From an uncultured Clostridia bacterium (GTDB lineage: Bacteria > Bacillota > Clostridia > Oscillospirales > CAG-272): a stretch of 9,162 nucleotides of DNA. Positions within the stretch are counted from its first letter, which is position 1. Each line of letters opens with the position of its first letter. The notes beneath the pieces were generated by a model, which was not told the DNA's origin, made no database searches, and saw only the letters and a list, made by a program, of their open reading frames with translations. This document shows positions 1 to 5,115 of this stretch, piece by piece. The stretch spans positions 1 through 9,162 of the forward strand of contig CALDMI010000141.1 of assembly GCA_937914815.1 (NCBI GenBank), in the 5' to 3' direction. The translations under genes were made by a program, and so were the position numbers.

Positions 1-389
1 AGAACACCGACCTCTCGGGCGCCGGCGCGGGCGCCATCGGCGCGGGCATAGGGCTCGCAATTGTAATCGCGCTGTTTGTAATTCTTGAAATCATCGTCTC
101 CGTCATAATGATATTCATATGTGCGGTGCTGACGGTCAAGATAGTACAGACTGCGAGACGGACGGTCGCGCCCTCGCGCGCGTGTGCCGTATTTGACGTT
201 CTCTCGGTAATCTTCTGGGCTGTATTTTCGGTTATCGCAGTCAGCACGCTCTTCGGCGACAGTCGCGACCCCGCGGGGCTCGCAATCTCCGTGCCCGCGC
301 TCGCGGTGAGTATTACCGCGCTCGTGCTCGATATAAAGATAGCGCGCTCCGGCAATTCCGGTGACGGAAGTGAGGGCGCGAACGAATGA
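1..389 (+). CDS. Membrane protein of unknown function (5' end outside window)
   Basis: The reading frame is open from base 3 to a TGA at 387-389, so the ATG at 108 is probably internal and the gene begins left of the window. About 128 residues are visible. They begin with a Gly/Ala-rich stretch (GAGAGAIGAGIG) that runs into a long hydrophobic segment of Ile/Val/Leu. A short basic loop (TARRTVAPSRA) follows, then a second hydrophobic segment (around VLSVIFWAVFSVIAV) and a third near the C-terminus (LAISVPALAVSITALVLD). The tail is charged and Gly/Ser-rich. This suggests at least three membrane spans in what is visible. Its stop codon overlaps the start of the next gene by 4 bases (ATGA), so the two are probably translated together. 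I do not recognise the family and no catalytic motif is visible. Confidence 0.6.
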   Translation, partial: NTDLSGAGAGAIGAGIGLAIVIALFVILEIIVSVIMIFICAVLTVKIVQTARRTVAPSRACAVFDVLSVIFWAVFSVIAVSTLFGDSRDPAGLAISVPALAVSITALVLDIKIARSGNSGDGSEGANE

Positions 390-850
390 TATTGCACATT
401 CTCTACGTATTCCTTATGTCGATGCTCCCGCTCGTTGAACTGCGCGGCGGGGTAATCCTCGGCACCGCGCTCGGGCTCCCGTGGTATATAAACCTCCCGG
501 TATGCGTTATCGGGAACATGGTGCCCATTCCGTTTATTCTGATGTTCATACCGAAGATACTCGACTGGCTCGAAAAATTCAAGCCGTTCAAGCCCATTGT
601 CGGCTGGCTCCGGCGGCGGGCGGAAAAGAACTCCGAGAAAATAGTCACGACCTCGTTTATCGGGCTGTTTCTCTTCGTTGCCCTGCCCGTCCCCGGGACG
701 GGGGCATGGACCGGCTCGCTCGTTTCGTCGCTGTTCTCGCTCCCTAAATGGCGCTCGTTTTTCACGGTGCTCCTCGGCGTTATCGTCTGCGGGGTGATAA
801 TGACGCTCGCCTGCTACGGGTTCGTCGGATTTCTCGGCTTCCTTAAATAA
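386..850 (+). CDS. Small multidrug export family protein (PF06695/COG2426-like)
   Basis: The 154-residue integral membrane protein matches the putative small multidrug export family in length and motifs. It has ELRGG at residues 18-22 just after the first hydrophobic helix, GNMVPIP at 43-49, and the hallmark PVPGTGAWTGSL at 101-112, followed by a hydrophobic C-terminal helix (about 125-152). A basic, cytoplasm-like loop (WLRRRAEKNSEK) lies between the two halves. The family name reflects old homology-based annotation, so a transport role is plausible but the substrate is unknown. The ATG overlaps the stop of the upstream membrane protein (ATGA). A GAGGG about 10 bases upstream (373-376) is only a moderate ribosome binding site, so translational coupling is likely. 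The TAA at 848-850 is followed by hairpins. Confidence 0.85.
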   Translation: MILHILYVFLMSMLPLVELRGGVILGTALGLPWYINLPVCVIGNMVPIPFILMFIPKILDWLEKFKPFKPIVGWLRRRAEKNSEKIVTTSFIGLFLFVALPVPGTGAWTGSLVSSLFSLPKWRSFFTVLLGVIVCGVIMTLACYGFVGFLGFLK

Positions 851-862
851 GACGCAAAAAGA

Positions 863-896
863 CCGCCACCCGTGTATCAATTATACCGGGTAGCGG
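863..896. terminator. Hairpin terminator, best read on the minus strand
   Basis: CCGC (863-866) pairs with GCGG (893-896), ACCCG (868-872) with CGGGT (887-891), and GTAT (874-877) with ATAC (883-886). This leaves a C/A mismatch, a one-base bulge at 873 and a five-base loop. On the minus strand the stem is followed by TCTTTTTGC (862-854), a good rho-independent terminator for transcripts leaving the ABC operon. On the plus strand it is followed by only CTTT, so it is weaker there. The 12-base perfect palindrome CTTTCGCGAAAG (897-908) directly abuts it. Confidence 0.65.
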
Positions 897-921
897 CTTT
901 CGCGAAAGAAAATACTCCGAT

Positions 922-1060
922 AAAACTGCCACAGGCAGGTGCAGAGTCGTCGTTCTTCGTTCTCGTCGCCGTATTTAATACGGCAGAGGGCGAAAACGGC
1001 GGCAGGAAAACGCATTAATTCTTTTTGCGTTTTCCGGTCTGCGCTGCCTGTGGCGGTTTT
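922..1060 (+). repeat. Long inverted-repeat element that folds as a three-way junction
   Basis: The outer arms at 922-945 and 1038-1060 pair over 23 bp with one bulged G (939) and two G-U wobbles (927-1055, 940-1043). Directly inside, 946-954 pairs with 995-1003 (9 bp, two G-U) and carries a 7-bp tip hairpin, GCCGTAT (968-974) with ATACGGC (978-984). A second arm, GGAAAACGCA (1005-1014) with TGCGTTTTCC (1026-1035), is a perfect 10-bp stem. The three helices meet with almost no unpaired bases. The wobbles are G-U only if the plus strand is the RNA; on the minus strand they become A/C mismatches. The outer stem ends in TTTTTT (1057-1062), so it can also terminate the 386-850 transcript. It may be a structured RNA, an elaborate terminator or a MITE-like repeat; copy number cannot be seen from one window. 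Confidence 0.6.
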
Positions 1061-1870
1061 TTACTCGAGGTTTACGCCTTTGTGAACTATCCTGTACGTC
1101 ACAAAATAGCTTACCGCCGCGATTACCGCGGCTATCACGAACTGTACGATATTTGAGACGGTATAGTACATTCTTCCGTCCCCGTTCAGAAGAAGCGGAG
1201 TCAGGGCGCCCTGAATTATGCTGTGCACAACCGACTGAACGGTGTTTGCGACATAGACGAATATTACGGCGCCTATAACCCTGTGCTTTCTCATTACGGT
1301 TGCCCCGGCGGTTATTCCGGCGAAAACTATCAGAATATTCTCTATAAGGACGGTGACGGCGAGGAGAATTTCAATGACGAAATTCAGCATACCTATCTCT
1401 TTTATACTGTCTGTGAACGTACTCAGTATCACATCCACGATAGTCATGGTGTCCTCTGCCCCCGAGATGGCAATGACGGGGATAAGCGAGACGACTATCG
1501 ACAGGACCGTCGCCGCGGCGGAGATGACTATCCAGAGGGAGGAGGCAAGGAACTTGCCGAGGAGGAGACGGTGCGTCGAGACGGGGAGAACAAGCGTCAG
1601 ATATCCCTCGTCGGTGAACACCGACTTATAGTAGCGGGAATATATCTGTATCCCGACGATTATGTCAAGTACCGCTATCGCGATATAAGAGGTCACAAAA
1701 AGCGATGTCGCAATCCAGCCAAGCCACCTAAGGTTCGACGGCATATCCGCTATACACAGGATAGCGTCAAGCCCGCAGTTCAGCACCCCGAGACCGAGGA
1801 CGACGGCAAGGAGCGGCACGGCGACCCGCGCTATCGCAAGGAAGTCATATTTGAATACCTTTTTCAGCAT
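1061..1870 (-). CDS. ABC-2 type transporter, permease subunit
   Basis: This 269-residue protein has about six hydrophobic segments (near residues 15-37, 52-75, 105-135, 165-190, 198-225 and 240-262), as in ABC-2 exporter permeases. Between segments 2 and 3 it carries RYYKSVFTDEGYLTLVLPVS (79-98), a stretch I associate with clostridial ABC-2-like permeases. Pairing with an ATPase gene supports the call: the two coding regions overlap by 7 bases (1864-1870) and the ATPase comes first. A GGGAGGTG ribosome binding site sits about 5-7 bases upstream of this ATG, inside the end of the ATPase gene. The two proteins should form an exporter (two ATPases with two permeases) in the cytoplasmic membrane. 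The substrate cannot be deduced. The TAA stop overlaps the T-tract of the inverted-repeat element at 922-1060. Confidence 0.85.
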   Translation of the reverse strand: MLKKVFKYDFLAIARVAVPLLAVVLGLGVLNCGLDAILCIADMPSNLRWLGWIATSLFVTSYIAIAVLDIIVGIQIYSRYYKSVFTDEGYLTLVLPVSTHRLLLGKFLASSLWIVISAAATVLSIVVSLIPVIAISGAEDTMTIVDVILSTFTDSIKEIGMLNFVIEILLAVTVLIENILIVFAGITAGATVMRKHRVIGAVIFVYVANTVQSVVHSIIQGALTPLLLNGDGRMYYTVSNIVQFVIAAVIAAVSYFVTYRIVHKGVNLE

Positions 1871-2604
1871 CTGAACACCTCCCGGAAATACTCGTCAACC
1901 GTCTTTCCCGTGCTCTTCATAAGTCCGTCCGGCGTGCCTATGCAGGCAATCTTCCCCTGCTTTATAAATATGAAGCCGTCCATGACATTCTCGATATCCG
2001 CGATAAGGTGCGTCGATATTATGACCGAGGACTCCTTTGAATAGCAGGAGAGAATTGTCGATATGATGTAATCGCGGGCGGCGGGGTCGACGCCGCTTAT
2101 CGGCTCGTCAAGCAGGTACAGCCGCGCGCGGCGGGACATTACCATGACAAGCTGAACCTTCTCCTTAGTTCCCTTTGAGAGGTTCTTAATTTTCGCGTCA
2201 CCGGGGACGCCGAGGCGGGAGAGCATATCCTCTGCCCTCTTTCGGTCAAAGTCCGAGAAGAAGTCCTCAAAATATGTGACAGCCTGTGCAACCGTGAAAT
2301 ACTCCGGTATGCTGTTTCTCTCCGGGAGGTAGGAGACCGCGGCGCGGCTCTCAACCCCTATCGGGTGACCGGCTACGGTTATCTCCCCCGATGTCGGGGT
2401 GAGGAGCCCGGCGACAGACTTTATAAATGTGGTCTTGCCCGATCCGTTCGGTCCGAGGAGACCTATAATGCGCCCGGCGGGCAGGTTGAAGCTTATGCCG
2501 TCGAGGGCGGTGAAGGTTCCGTACTTTTTGACAAGCGAGGAGACGGTGAGTACAAAATCCGCGTTCTGCGACATATCGGCGGCTACGGGATTTTCGTTAT
2601 CCAT
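1864..2604 (-). CDS. ABC transporter ATP-binding protein
   Basis: The 246-residue protein is a single nucleotide-binding domain. It has Walker A GPNGSGKT (51-58), a YLPE segment (92-95) where a Q-loop is expected, signature LSKGT (142-146) in place of LSGGQ, Walker B LYLLDEP (162-168), D-loop GVD (171-173) and switch His in STH (197-199). LSKGT-type signatures and YLPE are common in the ATPases of small two-gene ABC-2 exporters. The frame is open further upstream to 2841, but the start at 2604 is preferred: AAAGGAGA lies about 6 bases before it, and the promoter at 2653-2681 would place transcription start near 2647, inside any longer version. It is co-transcribed with the overlapping permease gene. 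No GntR-family regulator, often present in similar operons, is seen here. Confidence 0.92.
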   Translation of the reverse strand: MDNENPVAADMSQNADFVLTVSSLVKKYGTFTALDGISFNLPAGRIIGLLGPNGSGKTTFIKSVAGLLTPTSGEITVAGHPIGVESRAAVSYLPERNSIPEYFTVAQAVTYFEDFFSDFDRKRAEDMLSRLGVPGDAKIKNLSKGTKEKVQLVMVMSRRARLYLLDEPISGVDPAARDYIISTILSCYSKESSVIISTHLIADIENVMDGFIFIKQGKIACIGTPDGLMKSTGKTVDEYFREVFRC

Positions 2605-2652
2605 GCTCTTCTCCTTTCGTTTTTCATGCGTTTTATAAAGGGTGTTAACTCT

Positions 2653-2681
2653 ATGATACACTATATCGGGAATAAAAGCAA
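2653..2681 (-). promoter_or_regulatory. Sigma-A-type promoter of the ABC operon
   Basis: Read on the minus strand, the -35 box is TTGCTT (2681-2676) and the -10 box is TATCAT (2658-2653), with exactly 17 bases between them. Transcription would start near 2647, leaving a leader of about 42 bases that contains the AAAGGAGA ribosome binding site of the ATPase gene. Confidence 0.7.
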
Positions 2682-2701
2682 TACTTTTTTTCTTTACGGT
2701 A

Positions 2702-2730
2702 TTGTTAGAGGCGGATTTTTGTGTTACAAT
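2702..2730 (+). promoter_or_regulatory. Sigma-A-type promoter of the MATE gene
   Basis: The -35 box is TTGTTA (2702-2707) and the -10 box is TACAAT (2725-2730), spaced by 17 bases, with an extended -10 TG at 2722-2723. Transcription would start near 2737, only about 22 bases before the ATG at 2759. This rules out the in-frame TTG at 2702 and GTG at 2721 as starts, since they would lie inside the promoter. Twenty bases separate its -35 box from that of the divergent ABC promoter. Confidence 0.75.
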
Positions 2731-2758
2731 ATTAGAAAATGGAGTGTTTTTTGGAAGA

Positions 2759-4195
2759 ATGAGTACCGAAACGAAAGAAAAGCGTTTTTCCCTCGGGCGC
2801 GCGAACGTCGACATGACCGAGGGGAGCATAGTAAAAAGCATAGTAATCTTCGCCCTGCCGCTCCTGCTCGGAAACCTTTTCCAGCAGCTCTACAACATGG
2901 TCGACACATGGGTTATAGGGCAGACGGGGGACACGGAGGCGTATGCCGCCGTCGGCAGTGTTGCCCCAATAATAAATATACTGATAGGCTTCTTCTCCGG
3001 TCTTGCGAGCGGGGCGGGAGTCATAATCTCACAGAACTACGGCGCGGGGCGGGACGAGGAGGTCCGGTGTGCGACGCACACGGCGATGACAATGACGCTC
3101 ATTCTCTGCGTCGTATTTACCGCCCTCGGGCTCCTTACAACTCCCCTGATGCTCCGGCTCATGCTCCATGCGGAGGGGGACGGCGGCGGAGTTTATCCGC
3201 ACGCGTACACCTATTTAATGATTTATTTTGCCGGGATCTCCGGGCTCATGATATACAACATGGGTGCGGGAATAATGCGCGCGGTCGGCGACTCGGCGCG
3301 CCCGTTCTACTATCTCGTCGTCTCAGCTGTCACAAACACGCTCCTCGACCTGCTTTTTGTTTTCAAGTTCAAAATGGGTGTCGCGGGAGTCGCATACGCT
3401 ACGATAATCGCGCAGGCAGCCTCTGCCGTCCTGACAGTCATTTCCCTCCTCCGCTCACACGGGGCGATACGGATAGAGATAAAAAAACTGCGGATAAACC
3501 GCGAAATGCTTGGAAACATTATAAGGCTCGGTATTCCGGCGGCGATACAGCTCGCGATAACGGCGTTTTCAAACGTATTCGTCCAGTCCTATATCAGCAA
3601 TGTAAACTCCGACAAGACCGCCGCGCTCGCCGGCTGGACAACCTATTCAAAGATAGACCAGTTCATATTCCTGCCTATACAGTCGATAGCTCTCGCGGCG
3701 ACGACCTTCGTCGGTCAGAACCTCGGCAAGGGGGATATAAAGCGGGCAAAGAAAGGAACGTATGTCGCCTATCTGATGTCCACCGTCGGCTCTCTTATGA
3801 TTATGGCGCCGATAATGATATTCGCGCCCGGGATAGCCGCGATATTCAACCCGGATCCCGATGTCGTGGAGCACGCGGTAATGCTCCTCCACTTCATAAC
3901 TCCGTTCTATCTCTGCTCCTCGGTAAACCAGGTATTCGCCGCCGCGCTCCGTGGCGCGGGAAACACGCGGGCGCCGATGGTGATAATGCTCACCTCGTTT
4001 GTCGTCGTACGGCAGATATACCTCTTCATTATGTCGAACTTCATCTCAAACGACTTCTTCCCCATAGCCTTTGGCTACCCTGTCGGGTGGATGACCTGCT
4101 GTGCGCTGACGCTCATATATTACAAGGTCGTCGGGTTCAAAAAAATCAATGTCTACACTGACGGGGGCATGACGGAGGCAAAGAAAAACGCATAG
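2759..4195 (+). CDS. MATE family efflux transporter
   Basis: The 478-residue protein has the length and about twelve hydrophobic segments of multidrug and toxin extrusion (MATE) transporters. The start is typical of the clostridial branch: MTEGSIVKSI (19-28), then ALPLLLGNLFQQLYNMVDTW across the first helix. A paralogous second half begins near LGIPAAIQLAITAFSNVFVQ. Other family-like segments are GFFSGLASGAGVIISQNYGA, AGIMRAVGDSARP and, in the second half, AALRGAGNTRAP. MATE proteins expel cationic compounds or drugs in exchange for Na+ or H+; the coupling ion and substrates are not evident here. The ATG at 2759 fits the promoter. Its Shine-Dalgarno is poor: GGAAG (2753-2757) is only one base away, and GGAG (2741-2744) is 14 bases away. 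A perfect hairpin terminator follows at 4218-4264. Confidence 0.92.
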   Translation: MSTETKEKRFSLGRANVDMTEGSIVKSIVIFALPLLLGNLFQQLYNMVDTWVIGQTGDTEAYAAVGSVAPIINILIGFFSGLASGAGVIISQNYGAGRDEEVRCATHTAMTMTLILCVVFTALGLLTTPLMLRLMLHAEGDGGGVYPHAYTYLMIYFAGISGLMIYNMGAGIMRAVGDSARPFYYLVVSAVTNTLLDLLFVFKFKMGVAGVAYATIIAQAASAVLTVISLLRSHGAIRIEIKKLRINREMLGNIIRLGIPAAIQLAITAFSNVFVQSYISNVNSDKTAALAGWTTYSKIDQFIFLPIQSIALAATTFVGQNLGKGDIKRAKKGTYVAYLMSTVGSLMIMAPIMIFAPGIAAIFNPDPDVVEHAVMLLHFITPFYLCSSVNQVFAAALRGAGNTRAPMVIMLTSFVVVRQIYLFIMSNFISNDFFPIAFGYPVGWMTCCALTLIYYKVVGFKKINVYTDGGMTEAKKNA

Positions 4196-4217
4196 TTTTT
4201 TCATGGTTTTTCCCTAC

Positions 4218-4264
4218 AAAACAATACACGGGGTGCCTGATAACGGCACCCCGTGTATTGTTTT
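4218..4264. terminator. Bidirectional terminator, 20-bp perfect stem
   Basis: Bases 4218-4237 pair perfectly with 4245-4264 around a seven-base loop (TGATAAC). The stem has a GC-rich upper part (CGGGGTGCC) and ends in AAAA/TTTT, giving a T-tract on both strands. It sits between the convergent MATE gene and the DUF4830-like gene and should terminate both transcripts. Confidence 0.88.
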
Positions 4265-4271
4265 CATCTGT

Positions 4272-4763
4272 TCATTTTGCGAGGCGGGCGGCAAACTCCG
4301 TCATCGGGAGAACCTCGCCCGCGGGGTCCGCGGGGGTTATATCCGCCGCGATTATATACCCGCGCCAGACTATTATATCAGCGTATGTCTCCCCTGCCTC
4401 GTCCTTCGCATTTTTCACAAGATATGTATATCTCGTGACCTTCTTCTTTTTGTACTTCCCGATGTCGAGCCCCTGCGCCTTCTGTATCTCGTTATAGCCG
4501 TTCAGCACAAGGTCAAAGTCCTCCGGGACGGTGAACGTGACGCTCTCCTTCGGTTCTCCGTCTGTGAGGACGCCGAAGGAGGAAAGAAATTTCTGCCGCT
4601 CCTCCTCGCTCCCACCGCGGAACTCCGTGCGCCCGCCGACGCTCACGGAGGTGAAAACAGATCTCTCGCCCCCGGCTATCAAAAGGGCGACGGTGACGGC
4701 GACGGTGAGCGCTATGACGGCGAAAAATCTGACGGTCGACGCCCTGACGGAACAAATGAACAT
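4272..4763 (-). CDS. DUF4830-like membrane-anchored protein
   Basis: The 163-residue protein has an N-terminal membrane anchor (about residues 11-30, after a short basic MFICSVRASTVR) followed by a soluble domain that should face the outside. The soluble part resembles the clostridial DUF4830 domain as I remember it: EERQKFLSSFGV (54-65), FTVPEDFDLVLNGYNEIQKA (77-96), then QGLDIGKYKKKKVTRYTYLV (97-116) and a strand-rich end with ADIIVWRGYIIAADI. The function of this family is unknown. The frame opens at 4781, but the ATG at 4763 is chosen because GGAGG lies 8 bases before it; that same GGAGG would fall inside the longer version. I found no convincing promoter just upstream. Transcripts from the right should meet two hairpins before reaching it. 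The terminator at 4218-4264 follows the stop directly. Confidence 0.75.
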   Translation of the reverse strand: MFICSVRASTVRFFAVIALTVAVTVALLIAGGERSVFTSVSVGGRTEFRGGSEEERQKFLSSFGVLTDGEPKESVTFTVPEDFDLVLNGYNEIQKAQGLDIGKYKKKKVTRYTYLVKNAKDEAGETYADIIVWRGYIIAADITPADPAGEVLPMTEFAARLAK

Positions 4764-4826
4764 AGAAAAAACCTCCGGCATATAATTGTCTTACCAAAAT
4801 CTATTCATATTCCGGCGGCAATATGC

Positions 4827-4847
4827 AAAAAATCCCCGAGGGATTTT
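4827..4847 (-). terminator. Rho-independent terminator, minus strand
   Basis: AAAATCCC (4829-4836) pairs perfectly with GGGATTTT (4840-4847) around a three-base loop. On the minus strand the stem runs into TTTTTT (4832-4827). It should end transcripts coming from the small Cys-rich gene (and topB if read through) before the DUF4830-like gene. Confidence 0.75.
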
Positions 4848-4865
4848 CATGCCCGGCGGGAAAAC

Positions 4866-4895
4866 GGGGGCGGGACGCAAGTGCGCCCCGCCCCC
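4866..4895 (-). terminator. Very GC-rich hairpin, probable terminator or pause, minus strand
   Basis: GGGGGCGGG (4866-4874) pairs with CCCGCCCCC (4887-4895), and CGC (4876-4878) with GCG (4883-4885), around a four-base loop. The 4875/4886 position is a G-U pair only in minus-strand RNA and an A/C mismatch in plus-strand RNA, which favours minus-strand use. On that strand it is followed by GTTTTCCC, a short T-tract. It lies about 30 bases after the stop of the small Cys-rich gene and just before the hairpin at 4827-4847. Confidence 0.6.
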
Positions 4896-4925
4896 TAAGA
4901 AAAGGGATGTCAGCTTAGGTCAGTG

Positions 4926-5021
4926 TCAGTTATTGCAGCAGCAACAGAACACAAGGATGCACGCAACCACGATGAGCCATGTGCAGTTATCGTCGAATAT
5001 ACGGCAGAGACAGTTATTCAT
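4926..5021 (-). CDS. 31-residue Cys-rich membrane peptide
   Basis: A short frame on the minus strand starts with ATG at 5021-5019 and ends with TGA at 4928-4926. It has a strong ribosome binding site, GGAGG, six bases before the ATG. The peptide begins MNNCLCRIFDDNCTW, continues with one hydrophobic segment (LIVVACILVF, 16-25) and ends in four consecutive cysteines and NN, giving eight cysteines in 31 residues. I recall very similar tiny clostridial proteins (MNNCLC-N-IFDDN-type start, hydrophobic middle, Cys run) sometimes labelled 'chorion class high-cysteine HCB protein 13'; that label is a misnomer and the function is unknown. It lies 94 bases after topB on the same strand, without an evident terminator between, and two hairpins follow it. 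Co-transcription with topB is therefore possible, but an unseen promoter cannot be excluded. Confidence 0.7.
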   Translation of the reverse strand: MNNCLCRIFDDNCTWLIVVACILVFCCCCNN

Positions 5022-5115
5022 ATGTTTCCTCCGGGAGTTTTTCGGGTGTTTTCCGCACCCATTTACATACTATGCGCCTTTCCCGGATTGTGTTCTGCTT
5101 ATGGACGCTCGCCCT

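Noticed and set aside
2605..2841. N-terminal extension of the ABC ATPase to 2841
   Set aside because: It would begin inside the divergent MATE gene and run across the ABC promoter. The ATG at 2604 has a proper AAAGGAGA site and gives a normal-length ATPase.
2365..4161. 598-codon plus-strand frame crossing the ABC ATPase start, the promoters and the MATE gene
   Set aside because: It runs through two good promoters and overlaps both real genes in other frames; the translation is Arg/His/Gly-rich with no recognisable domain.
4781..4786. Perfect TATAAT on the plus strand before 4790
   Set aside because: No -35 box lies at a suitable distance and no plus-strand gene follows; it is part of the upstream region of the minus-strand DUF4830-like gene.
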